From assembly GCF_016464705.1 (NCBI RefSeq), contig NZ_JAEHOB010000002.1:496001-560000 (forward strand): a stretch of 64,000 nt of DNA. The letters are read 5' to 3'. The DNA is from Qaidamihabitans albus (GTDB lineage Bacteria > Actinomycetota > Actinomycetes > Mycobacteriales > Pseudonocardiaceae). The translations under genes were made by a program, and so were the position numbers. The notes below the pieces were generated by a model, which saw only the letters and a list, made by a program, of their open reading frames with translations, did not search any database and was not told the DNA's origin. Shown here piece after piece: positions 1 through 7,077 of this stretch (its first letter is position 1; each line of letters opens with the position of its first letter).

Positions 1-956
1 AGCCGCTCGGCGCGCTCGGCAGGCTGGAGGAGCTGGCCGCGTGGCTGTGCGCCGCGCACGGCACCGTGCCGCCGCGCCCGCTCGACGATGTGCGCGTGGT
101 GGTGTTCGCCGGTGACCACGGCGTGGCCACCGCGCCCGGCGTCTCCGCCTACCCGCGGGAGATCACCGCGGCGATGGTGCGGGTGTTCCTGGCGGGCACC
201 AGCGGCGTCAACGTGCTCGCCGCGCAGGCCGGTGCGCGGGTCCGGGTGCTCGACCTGGCCGTGGACGGCGATCTCGGCGACGTACCGGCCGCGGTGGGCG
301 CCCACAAGGTCCGGCGCGGCTCCGGCGCCATCGACGTCACCGACGCCCTCGCGCCGGGGGAGGCGGAACGTGCTTTCGCCGAGGGCAGGGCGATCGCCGA
401 CGAGGAGGTCGACGGCGGCGCCGACCTGCTGATCCCCGGCGACATGGGCATCGGCAACACCACGGTCGCCGCCGCGCTGGTCGCCGCGGCGCTCGGACTG
501 CCCGCCGCGGACGTGGTGGGCACCGGCACCGGGGTGGACGAGGCGGGGCGCGCGCGCAAGGTCGCGGTCGTCGAGGCGGCGCTGGCCAGGGCCGGTGCGC
601 GCGCCACCGACCCGCTCGACCTGCTGACCGCGCTCGGCAGTGCCTGCGCGGCGGCGACCGCGGGCTTCCTCGTGCAGGCCGCCGTGCGCGGGGTCCCGGT
701 GCTGCTGGACGGTGTGTTCTCCGGGGCCGCGGCGATCGTCGCGCGGGAGATCGCGCCCGCGGCCGCCCAGTGGTGGCTGGCCGGGCACCGCTCCACCGAG
801 CCGTCCCAGGCCTACGCGCTCAAGGCGCTCGGCCTGGAACCGATCCTGGACCTCGGGCTGCGGCTCGGGGAGGGCAGCGGCGCGGTCCAGGCGGTGGCGG
901 TGCTGCGCAACGCGCGCGCCGTGCTGGCCGGGATGGGGTCGCTGGCCGACCTGTGA
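1..956 (+). CDS. cobT: Nicotinate-nucleotide--dimethylbenzimidazole phosphoribosyltransferase, 5' end missing
   Basis: This enzyme transfers phosphoribose from nicotinate mononucleotide to 5,6-dimethylbenzimidazole, making alpha-ribazole phosphate for the lower ligand of cobalamin. The open frame already runs at base 3 and reads LGRLEELAAW, a typical CobT N-terminal stretch, so the true start lies upstream of the window. A GTG at 66 is internal. Visible family motifs are FAGDHGVA, GDMGIGNTT and, near the C-terminus, GHRSTEPS followed by RLGEGSGA, which carries the family's catalytic glutamate. The stop overlaps the cobS start (TGATG), so the two lower-ligand genes are translationally coupled. 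The identification is secure; only the missing N-terminus limits it. Confidence 0.95.
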   Translation, partial: PLGALGRLEELAAWLCAAHGTVPPRPLDDVRVVVFAGDHGVATAPGVSAYPREITAAMVRVFLAGTSGVNVLAAQAGARVRVLDLAVDGDLGDVPAAVGAHKVRRGSGAIDVTDALAPGEAERAFAEGRAIADEEVDGGADLLIPGDMGIGNTTVAAALVAAALGLPAADVVGTGTGVDEAGRARKVAVVEAALARAGARATDPLDLLTALGSACAAATAGFLVQAAVRGVPVLLDGVFSGAAAIVAREIAPAAAQWWLAGHRSTEPSQAYALKALGLEPILDLGLRLGEGSGAVQAVAVLRNARAVLAGMGSLADL

Positions 957-1705
957 TGCGCGACTCCGTCCGGATGGCGCTGGGCACGCTGACGGCGCTG
1001 CCGGTGCCCGCGCCCCGGGTGATCGACCGGCGGGTGGCGGGTGGCGCGATGCTGCTCGCGCCCGTCGCCGCGGTGCCGCTCGCGGTGCTCGCGGGCCTGA
1101 TCGTGCTCGGCGGCGAGCTCGCCGGGCTGCCCGCGCTGGTGACGGCGGCACTCGCGGTGGGCGCGGTGGCGCTGGCCGGACGCGGGCTGCACCTGGACGG
1201 GCTGGCCGACACCGCCGACGGGCTCGCCGCGTCCTACGACCGCGAGCGGGCCCTGGAGATCATGCGCCGGGGTGACTCCGGCCCGGCCGGGGTGGCCACC
1301 CTGGTGCTCGTGCTGATCGTGCAGAGCGCGGCGCTGGCCGGCGCGGTCGTGGCGGGGCACGGGGTGGCCGCCGCCGCGATCGGGGTGGTCGCCGGGCGGG
1401 CGGTGCTGCCCCTGTGCTGTGTCCGCGGGGTGCCCTCGGCGCGGCCGGACGGGCTGGGCGCGACGGTCGCGGGTGCGGTGCCGGTCCCCGCGGCCGTGGC
1501 GGTGCCGCTGCTGGTCGCGGGGCTCGCCGCGGCGGCGCCCGGCCTGCCGTGGTGGCGCGGGCCGCTCGCGGTGGTGGCCTGCTGCGCCGTCGCGGGACTG
1601 CTGCTGCTGCGCTGCGTGCGCCGTCTCGGCGGCACCACGGGCGACGTGCTCGGCGCCTGCGTGGAAGCGGGAACCGCCGCCGCCCTCGTCCTCGTGAGTG
1701 CGTAG
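956..1705 (+). CDS. cobS: Adenosylcobinamide-GDP ribazoletransferase (cobalamin synthase)
   Basis: This integral membrane enzyme joins adenosylcobinamide-GDP to alpha-ribazole, the final assembly step of the nucleotide loop. The 249-residue product is almost entirely hydrophobic. It carries the acidic motif LDGLADTADG about one third in and a C-terminal GGTTGDVLGA, both standard for CobS. The ATG at 956 overlaps the cobT stop, which fixes the start. The last codons (Leu-Val-Ser-Ala-stop) lie inside a 46-bp palindromic repeat, so the repeat supplies the C-terminal tail and the TAG stop. The gene is convergent with cobC, with 7 bp between the two stop codons. Confidence 0.95.
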   Translation: MRDSVRMALGTLTALPVPAPRVIDRRVAGGAMLLAPVAAVPLAVLAGLIVLGGELAGLPALVTAALAVGAVALAGRGLHLDGLADTADGLAASYDRERALEIMRRGDSGPAGVATLVLVLIVQSAALAGAVVAGHGVAAAAIGVVAGRAVLPLCCVRGVPSARPDGLGATVAGAVPVPAAVAVPLLVAGLAAAAPGLPWWRGPLAVVACCAVAGLLLLRCVRRLGGTTGDVLGACVEAGTAAALVLVSA

Positions 1706-1736
1706 CCGCGTTCTAACTCGTGTGCGCACTCACGAG
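1691..1736. repeat. 46-bp palindromic repeat, copy 1
   Basis: The element begins CTCGTGAGTG and ends CACTCACGAG with GTTCTAACTCG in the centre. The two 22-nt arms match at about 18 positions around a 2-nt centre. It spans the stop codons of convergent cobS and cobC: the plus strand gives cobS its TAG, and the minus strand gives cobC its last residues LVSAHTS and a TAG. Position and symmetry suit a bidirectional terminator or a mobile palindrome; the function is not known to me. Confidence 0.9.
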
Positions 1737-2774
1737 TCGTTGTGCGGTGGCCAGCGCGTCGAGGAGGCCGCGCGTGGTGGCGGGGTCGCGGACCGCGATC
1801 CGCAGCCAGTCCTCGTCCAGCCCGGGGAACGTGTCGCCGCGGCGCACCGCGTATCCGGCGGCCCGCAGCGCCAGCCGCACCTGCCCGGCCCGCGGCAGCC
1901 GCACCAGCACGAACGGCCCGCGCGGCGCACCCGCGACGTGCACGCCCAGCTCGCGCAGCCCGGCGACCAGCTCAGCCCGGTCCCGCTCCGCGGCCCGCGC
2001 CAGCTCCCCGGCCTCGGCGAGCGCAGCCGGGCGGCTGCACGCCACCATCGCCACCGCGGCCGGCGTGGACACCGACCACGGCGGCTGCGCGGCCCGCAGC
2101 CGCTCGGCGACCGCGGGCTCGGCGAGCAGGTAGCCGGCCCGCAGACCGGCGATCCCCCACGTCTTGGTGAGGCTGCGCAGCACCACCACACCGGGCAGGC
2201 GCTCGCCCGCGAGGCTCTCCGGTTCGCCGGGCACGGCGTCGATGAACGCCTCGTCCACCACCACGATCCGGCCCGGCCGGCACAGCCGCCGCAGCGCCGC
2301 CGCCGGATGCAGCACGGACGTGGGGTTCGTCGGGTTGCCGACGAAGACCAGATCCGCGTGCTCCGGCACGGCGCCCGGATCCAGCACGAAGCCGCCGGCC
2401 GCGGACAGCGGCACGCGCAGCACCGGGTGCCCGGCGGCCCGCAGCGCCGCCTCCGGCTCGGTGAACTGCGGGTGCACCACGGCCGTGTTCCGTGGGCGCA
2501 GCGCGTTCGCCAGCAGGGTGAACGCCTCCGCCGCGCCCGCGGTCGGCAGGACGTCGGCGGGTTCCCGGCCGTGCCGCGCGGCGATCGCCTCGGTGGCCGC
2601 CCGGACATCCGGGTAGGCGGCGAGGCCGGTGAGGCAGCGGGCCAGCTCGTCGCGCAGCCACTCCGGCGGCGTGGCCATCCGCACGTTGACCGCGAGATCG
2701 ACCAGGCCACCGCCGACCTCCCGGTCGCCGTGGTGGCGCAGGTCGTACCCGCCCTGGTCGACGGGGTCAGCCAC
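1713..2774 (-). CDS. cobC: PLP-dependent threonine-phosphate decarboxylase-like protein (CobC)
   Basis: This is a class I/II fold PLP aminotransferase homologue of the CobC/CobD family. The family makes (R)-1-amino-2-propanol O-phosphate, the linker of the nucleotide loop. Visible are VGNPTNPTSVL, VVDEAFID and the PLP-lysine motif SLTKTWGIAGLRAGY; the length of 353 residues is normal. The start overlaps the cobB stop by 8 nt, so cobC is the last gene of the chelatase-cobO-cobB-cobC operon. The C-terminal LVSAHTS is encoded by the 46-bp repeat and is not expected to be part of the conserved fold. Assignment as a histidinol-phosphate aminotransferase paralogue is the main alternative, but the operon argues for CobC. 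Confidence 0.88.
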   Translation of the reverse strand: MADPVDQGGYDLRHHGDREVGGGLVDLAVNVRMATPPEWLRDELARCLTGLAAYPDVRAATEAIAARHGREPADVLPTAGAAEAFTLLANALRPRNTAVVHPQFTEPEAALRAAGHPVLRVPLSAAGGFVLDPGAVPEHADLVFVGNPTNPTSVLHPAAALRRLCRPGRIVVVDEAFIDAVPGEPESLAGERLPGVVVLRSLTKTWGIAGLRAGYLLAEPAVAERLRAAQPPWSVSTPAAVAMVACSRPAALAEAGELARAAERDRAELVAGLRELGVHVAGAPRGPFVLVRLPRAGQVRLALRAAGYAVRRGDTFPGLDEDWLRIAVRDPATTRGLLDALATAQRLVSAHTS

Positions 2775-4122
2775 CGGGCACCGTCTCGTGCCGGTGTGCC
2801 GCCGCCGCGAACGCCGCCGCCAGCTCCGGGTGACCCGCCCAGTGCACGTGCAGGTAGGAGGCGTGCAGGGTCGGCGTCGCGAAACCCTCCGGCTGCCCGT
2901 CCCACTGCCACGCGGGCGTGCCGCCGTGCCGCGGCTCGACGACCGTGCGATGGAACTCGTGCCCGGTCACCGTGCCGCCCCGCTCGGCGAGCACGTTCGC
3001 CGTCGGCGCGCTCGCCCGGCGATAGCCGAGCGCACCCCGCTCCGTCATCCGCGCCGTGGCGTCGAGCGCACCGACCATCGGCAGCCCGTCCAGCTCCCGG
3101 CACAGGTAGAGCAGCCCGGCGCACTCCGCACTCACCGGCATGCCGCGCCGGACAGCGGCGGCCACCTGCTCGCGCAGCACGGCGTTCGCCGAGATCGCCT
3201 CCGCGTGCACCTCGGGGAAGCCGCCGCCGAAGTAGAGGCCCGCGCAGCCAGGCGGCAGTGCCTCGTCGTGCATCGGGTCGAGGTCCACCACGTCGACACC
3301 CGCCGCGTCCAGCAGCTCCGCGGTCTCGGTGTAGCGGAAGGTGAACGCCTGGCCGCCTGCCGCGGCCACCACCGCCCGCCGCGCAAGGGGCCGCACCTGC
3401 GCTGCCGGATCCCACACCGGCCCGGACAGTGCGGGGGCGGTGCGGGCGACCCGCTCGACGGCGCCTAGATCGACGCCCCCGGCGACCCACCGCGCCAGCC
3501 GGGGCAGGGTCTGCCGCGACTCGCCCGCGCGCTCCGCCGCCGGGACCAGCCCGAGGTGCCTGCTCGGCGCGTGGATCTCGTCGCTGCGCCGCAACGCGCC
3601 GAGCACCGGGATGCCCGTCGGCGCGAGGGCCGCGCGGATCTCGTCCTCGTGCCGCTGCGAGCCCAGCTTGTTCAGGATCACCCCGGCCAGCCGTACCCGC
3701 GGGTCGTAGTGCGCGAACCCGTACACCACGGCCGCGACGCTGCGGCTGGCCGCGCCCGCGTCCACCACGAGCACCACCGGCGCTTCGACCAGCCGCGCGA
3801 CGTGCGCGGTGGAGGCGTAGCCCTCGGTGCCGAGCGCGCCGTCGAACAGGCCCATCACGCCCTCGATCACGGCGATCTCCGCGGTGCGGCAACCGTGCCG
3901 CAGCAGGGGCACCACCCGCTGCTCGCCCTGCAGGAACGGGTCGAGGTTGCGGGCGGGCAACCCGGTCGCCAGCGCGTGGTAGCTCGGGTCGATGAAGTCA
4001 GGCCCCACCTTGTGCCCGGAGACCTGGCGGCCGCGCTCGCGCAGCGCCGCCATCAGGCCGGTCGCGACGGTCGTCTTGCCGTGCCCGGAGCCCGGCGCGG
4101 CGATGACGAGACGGGCTACCAC
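2767..4122 (-). CDS. cobB: Cobyrinate a,c-diamide synthase
   Basis: This ATP- and glutamine-dependent enzyme amidates the a and c side chains of (hydrogeno)byrinate. The N-terminal domain has a P-loop, APGSGHGKTT, at residues 9-18. The C-terminal class I glutamine amidotransferase-like domain has GGGFPEVHA, the nucleophile motif SAECAGLLYL (Cys334) and GHEFH. At 451 residues it is full length. It follows cobO after 4 nt and overlaps cobC by 8 nt. In the aerobic pathway its product is the substrate of the CobN chelatase, which is also encoded in this window. Confidence 0.95.
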   Translation of the reverse strand: MVARLVIAAPGSGHGKTTVATGLMAALRERGRQVSGHKVGPDFIDPSYHALATGLPARNLDPFLQGEQRVVPLLRHGCRTAEIAVIEGVMGLFDGALGTEGYASTAHVARLVEAPVVLVVDAGAASRSVAAVVYGFAHYDPRVRLAGVILNKLGSQRHEDEIRAALAPTGIPVLGALRRSDEIHAPSRHLGLVPAAERAGESRQTLPRLARWVAGGVDLGAVERVARTAPALSGPVWDPAAQVRPLARRAVVAAAGGQAFTFRYTETAELLDAAGVDVVDLDPMHDEALPPGCAGLYFGGGFPEVHAEAISANAVLREQVAAAVRRGMPVSAECAGLLYLCRELDGLPMVGALDATARMTERGALGYRRASAPTANVLAERGGTVTGHEFHRTVVEPRHGGTPAWQWDGQPEGFATPTLHASYLHVHWAGHPELAAAFAAAAHRHETVPGG

Positions 4123-4126
4123 GCGA

Positions 4127-4741
4127 TCACCACTCGATCCCCCGCTGACCCTTCTGTCCCGCGTCCATCGGGTGCTTGACCTTCGTCATCTCCGCGACGA
4201 GGTCGGCGGCCTCGATCAGCGCGGCGGGCGCGTTGCGGCCGGTGATCACCACGTGCTGCCTTCCGGGCCGCTCCCGCAGCGCGGCCACCACCTCGCCGGT
4301 GTCGATCCAGCCCCAGTGCAGCGGGTAGGTGAACTCGTCGAGGACGTAGAAGCCGTGCCGCTCCTCCGCCAGCCTGCGCCTGATCTCGGCCCAGCCCTCG
4401 CGGGCGTTCGCGGCGTGGTCGTCCTCGGTGCCGCGCTTGCGCGTCCAGCTCCAGCCCTCGCCCATCTTGTGCCACTCGACGGGGCCGCCCTCACCGCTGC
4501 GCTCGTGCAGCCCGCCGAGCGCACGGAAGGCGGACTCCTCGCCGACGCGCCACTTCGCCGACTTGACGAACTGGAACACCCCGATCGACATGCCCTGGTT
4601 CCACGCGCGCAGCGCCATGCCGAACGCGGCGGTGGACTTGCCCTTCATCTCGCCGGTGTGCACGGCGAGCAGCGGGCGGTTGCGGCGCTGGCGCGTGGTG
4701 AGCCCGTCGTCCGGGACCGTCTCGGGTTGGCCCTTCGGCAT
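4127..4741 (-). CDS. cobO: Cob(I)yrinic acid a,c-diamide adenosyltransferase (CobO type)
   Basis: This enzyme attaches the 5'-deoxyadenosyl group from ATP to the reduced cobalt corrinoid. The 204-residue product has the CobO P-loop variant GEMKGKST (residues 30-37), FQFVKSAKW, VLDEFTYPLHWGWID and VITGRNAP. The ATG at 4741 directly abuts the stop codon of a 24-codon ORF (4742-4816). The AGGAGG that serves cobO lies inside the 3' end of that small ORF, so cobO initiation is probably coupled to its translation. cobB follows after 4 nt. Confidence 0.95.
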   Translation of the reverse strand: MPKGQPETVPDDGLTTRQRRNRPLLAVHTGEMKGKSTAAFGMALRAWNQGMSIGVFQFVKSAKWRVGEESAFRALGGLHERSGEGGPVEWHKMGEGWSWTRKRGTEDDHAANAREGWAEIRRRLAEERHGFYVLDEFTYPLHWGWIDTGEVVAALRERPGRQHVVITGRNAPAALIEAADLVAEMTKVKHPMDAGQKGQRGIEW

Positions 4742-4816
4742 TCAGGCGGCCCTCCTGTGTCCTGCGGGACACCCGCACCCGGTCGGCCCACCCGATCGGA
4801 GCTTCGCGATTGTCAT
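4742..4816 (-). CDS. Predicted 24-residue Cys/Arg-rich microprotein, copy 2
   Basis: The ATG at 4816 directly follows the stop of copy 1 (TGA|ATG), and the stop abuts the cobO ATG. The peptide begins MTIAKLRSGG and ends CGCPAGHRRAA, with two cysteines in a C-G-C pattern followed by a histidine. A good ribosome site (AGGAGG, 9 nt spacing) precedes it. The residues that encode the SD for the next gene are the last five codons. I know no family for it. It may be a real metal-binding microprotein or a translational relay whose peptide does not matter. Confidence 0.5.
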   Translation of the reverse strand: MTIAKLRSGGPTGCGCPAGHRRAA

Positions 4817-4891
4817 TCAGGCGGCCCTCCTGTGTCCTGCGGGACACCCGCACCCGGTCGGCCCACCCGATCGGCGCTTCGCGATTGTCAT
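4817..4891 (-). CDS. Predicted 24-residue Cys/Arg-rich microprotein, copy 1
   Basis: The ATG at 4891 abuts the TGA of the chelatase gene with no spacing, in the same frame. The sequence matches copy 2 except at residue 6 (Arg here, Leu there). It carries the same C-G-C-P-A-G-H segment and basic ends. Stop-to-start abutment on both sides with a strong Shine-Dalgarno sequence makes translation plausible. No function is claimed; the location in a cobalt-handling operon makes a Cys/His metal site worth considering. Confidence 0.5.
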   Translation of the reverse strand: MTIAKRRSGGPTGCGCPAGHRRAA

Positions 4892-6883
4892 TCAGGCGGC
4901 CCTCCGTTTCACCTCGTGTGCCAGCGCGTCCGCGGCTACCTCACCGAGCGCGACGTGCTCGCCGTCGAGCCGGGCCGCCAGCTCGGCGGCAAGGCCGAGT
5001 CGCATCCGGCCGTTCTCGCAGTCCATCACCACACTCGCCACCCCGGTGCCCGCGAGCAGGTCGGCGGCCGCATGCGAGCGGGCCACCGCGTCGGCGCCGC
5101 TGGTCGCCCGGCCGTCGGTGACCACGACCAGCAACGGCCGCCGCCGCGCGTCACGCAGTGCCTCGACGCGAAGCACCTCCGCCGCACGCAGCAGCCCCTC
5201 CGCCAGCGGCGTGCGCCCGCCGGTCGGCAGGGACTCCAGCCGGGCCGCGGCCGTCTCGACGCTGATCGTCGGCGGCAGGGCCAGCTCGGCGGTGGCCGCG
5301 CGGAAGGTGACCAGCCCCACCTTGTCGCGGCGCTGGTAGGCGTCCAGCAGCAGCGAGAGCACCGCCGACTTCACCTCGCGCATCCGCGAGCGGGCGCCCA
5401 TCGAGCCGGAGGCGTCCACGCAGAACAGCACGAGGTTGCCCTCCTTGCCCTCGCGCCGCGCGTAGCGCAGATCCTGCGGGCGCAGCACGAGCCCGGTGCC
5501 GCGGCGGCCCCTGGCGTGCTGGTGCGGCGCCGCCGCACGCACCGTGGCGAGCACGTGCGGGCCGCCCTCCCGCTCGCCCGGAGGCCGGACGCCGACCATG
5601 CGGCCGCTGTCGGTGACGGCGCGCGAGCGGCGTCCGTGCGCCCCGGCGCCGGTGCCGCCGACGGTGAACAGCCGCGCCCGGTACGGACTGCCCGCGCCCA
5701 CCTTGCGCTCGCCACCCGCGCCGCCGTGTCCGCGCTCCGCGTCGCCGTGTCCGCCGTCCGTGTCACCGTGTCCGCCGTCTGTGTCGCCGTGCCCGCCATC
5801 CGTGTCGTCGTGTCCGTCGGTAGGCGGCTCACCGCCGGAGCCGGGCCCGTCGTCGTCCGGCGGGCCGTCCGGCGGCTCCGCGTCGCGCAGCGTCTGCTCC
5901 AGCTGCTCCTCGTCGATGCCGGGCGCGTCGAACGGGTTACGCCGTCGCCGGTGCGGCAGCGCGAGCCGGGCGGCCGCGCGGATGTCCTCGGTGGTCACCG
6001 TGTCCCGGCCGCACCAGGCGGCGTGCGCGGCCGCGGTGCGCGCGATGACGATGTCGGCGCGCATCCCGTCCACCTCGAACGCGGCGCACACCTCGGCGAT
6101 CCGCAGCAGCGCGTCGTCGGTCAGCTCGACCGAGCGCACCAGCCGCTTGGCCGCCTCGATGTCGGCGGCGAGCAGCTCGTCCTCCTCGGCGTAGCGGGCG
6201 GCGAAGGACTCCGGATCGGCCTCGTAGGCGAGCCTGCGGCGCACCACCTCGGCCCGCTCCCCCGGCTCACGGCTGGAGGTCACCTCGACGGTGAGCCCGA
6301 ACCGGTCGAGCAGCTGCGGCCGCAGCTCACCCTCCTCGGGGTTCATCGTGCCGATCAGCACGAAACTGGCCGCGTGCGACACCGAGACGCCCTCGCGCTC
6401 GACGGTGGCGCGGCCCATCGCGGCGGCGTCCAGCAACGTGTCGACGAGGTGGTCGTGCAGCAGGTTGACCTCGTCGACGTAGAGCAGGCCCCGGTGGGCA
6501 CCGGCGAGCAGCCCCGGCTGGTAGTCGGTGACGCCGTCGCGCAGCGCCCGCTCCAGGTCCAGCGAGCCGACCACGCGGTCCTCGGCCGCGCCGACCGGCA
6601 GCTCCACCAGGCGCGCGGGGCGCCGGTGCGCCGCGGCGCCCGCGGGGTGCGGGCCGTCGGGGCACGCCGGGTCGGGGTCGGCCGGGTCGCAGGAGAACCG
6701 GCAGCCGTCCAGCACGTCCACGCCGGGCAGCAGCCCGGCGAGCGCGCGCACCATCGTCGACTTCGCCGTGCCCTTCTCGCCACGCACCAGCACGCCGCCG
6801 ATCGCGGGTGAGATCGCGGAGAGCACGAGGGCGAGCCGCAGGTCCTGCATCCCGACGACTGCCGTGAACGGATACGGCCGCAT
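4892..6883 (-). CDS. Cobaltochelatase ChlI/ChlD-type fused AAA+/VWA subunit
   Basis: This is the ATPase/VWA partner of CobN for inserting cobalt into hydrogenobyrinate diamide; in actinobacteria one fused ChlI-ChlD-like protein replaces CobS and CobT. The N-terminal AAA+ domain has Walker A GEKGTAKST (residues 35-43) and Walker B LLYVDEVNLL. A Pro/Asp/Gly/His-rich linker with four 7-residue repeats (residues 359-386) leads to a C-terminal VWA domain with the MIDAS motif DASGSMG (Asp490). I chose the ATG at 6883 (MRPYPF), preceded by AGAGGAG at 7-nt spacing, over an upstream start at 6922. A cobalamin riboswitch lies in its 5' leader. The stop abuts the first 24-codon ORF. Confidence 0.92.
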   Translation of the reverse strand: MRPYPFTAVVGMQDLRLALVLSAISPAIGGVLVRGEKGTAKSTMVRALAGLLPGVDVLDGCRFSCDPADPDPACPDGPHPAGAAAHRRPARLVELPVGAAEDRVVGSLDLERALRDGVTDYQPGLLAGAHRGLLYVDEVNLLHDHLVDTLLDAAAMGRATVEREGVSVSHAASFVLIGTMNPEEGELRPQLLDRFGLTVEVTSSREPGERAEVVRRRLAYEADPESFAARYAEEDELLAADIEAAKRLVRSVELTDDALLRIAEVCAAFEVDGMRADIVIARTAAAHAAWCGRDTVTTEDIRAAARLALPHRRRRNPFDAPGIDEEQLEQTLRDAEPPDGPPDDDGPGSGGEPPTDGHDDTDGGHGDTDGGHGDTDGGHGDAERGHGGAGGERKVGAGSPYRARLFTVGGTGAGAHGRRSRAVTDSGRMVGVRPPGEREGGPHVLATVRAAAPHQHARGRRGTGLVLRPQDLRYARREGKEGNLVLFCVDASGSMGARSRMREVKSAVLSLLLDAYQRRDKVGLVTFRAATAELALPPTISVETAAARLESLPTGGRTPLAEGLLRAAEVLRVEALRDARRRPLLVVVTDGRATSGADAVARSHAAADLLAGTGVASVVMDCENGRMRLGLAAELAARLDGEHVALGEVAADALAHEVKRRAA
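5726..5809 (-). repeat. 21-bp in-frame tandem repeat encoding His/Asp/Gly heptads
   Basis: Four 21-bp units inside the chelatase linker encode DDTDGGH, GDTDGGH, GDTDGGH and GDAERGH (residues 359-386). Each heptad ends in histidine and carries one to three acidic residues, so the linker could bind divalent metal such as cobalt. The units are near identical at the DNA level, suggesting recent expansion. Confidence 0.85.
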
Positions 6884-6929
6884 CCACAAACTCCTCTGCC
6901 ACGGGTGGGTGTCCTCGCCCACTCCTCGT

Positions 6930-7052
6930 CAGCACAAACAGAACGGACGGGCGCCGAAGCTCTGACTCCCGGCCTCGAGCGGCCGGTCACAGTGGCGGGA
7001 CCGTCCCGGATTCGCACCGGGTTCCACGGCAGCCGTCCGGCCGATCATCGCA
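6930..7052 (-). promoter_or_regulatory. Cobalamin riboswitch (adenosylcobalamin aptamer)
   Basis: Read on the minus strand, 7020-6987 contains GGTGCGAATCCGGGACGG followed by CCCGCCACTGTGA, the hallmark core of B12 riboswitches. A downstream GGAGTCAGAGC (about 6968-6958) corresponds to the B12 box. The aptamer ends roughly 45 nt before the chelatase ATG. That stretch contains a possible GTGGG/CCCAC hairpin near the ribosome site, so control is probably translational. It would repress the chelatase-cobO-cobB-cobC operon when cobalamin is plentiful. Exact ends are estimated. Confidence 0.9.
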
Positions 7053-7077
7053 CATGCCTCGGCTACGGTGCGCTGTT

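Larger units (their letters stand above)
4740..4905 (-). repeat. Tandem 75-bp duplication (two full units plus a 16-bp third start)
   Basis: Units run 4740-4814 and 4815-4889, and the first 16 bp recur at 4890-4905, which is the 3' end of the chelatase gene. The two full units differ by one base (about position 4800, A against C). Because 75 is a multiple of three, the reading frame is kept through the array. Each unit carries AGGAGG, a stop and an ATG as a single GGAGG-N9-ATG junction. The array probably arose by duplicating the chelatase/cobO junction. Confidence 0.95.

Noticed and set aside
7054-7077. ATG start for cobL at 7054
   Set aside because: It would add eight residues not typical of the family and would reach into the riboswitch region; GTG 7078 fits better.
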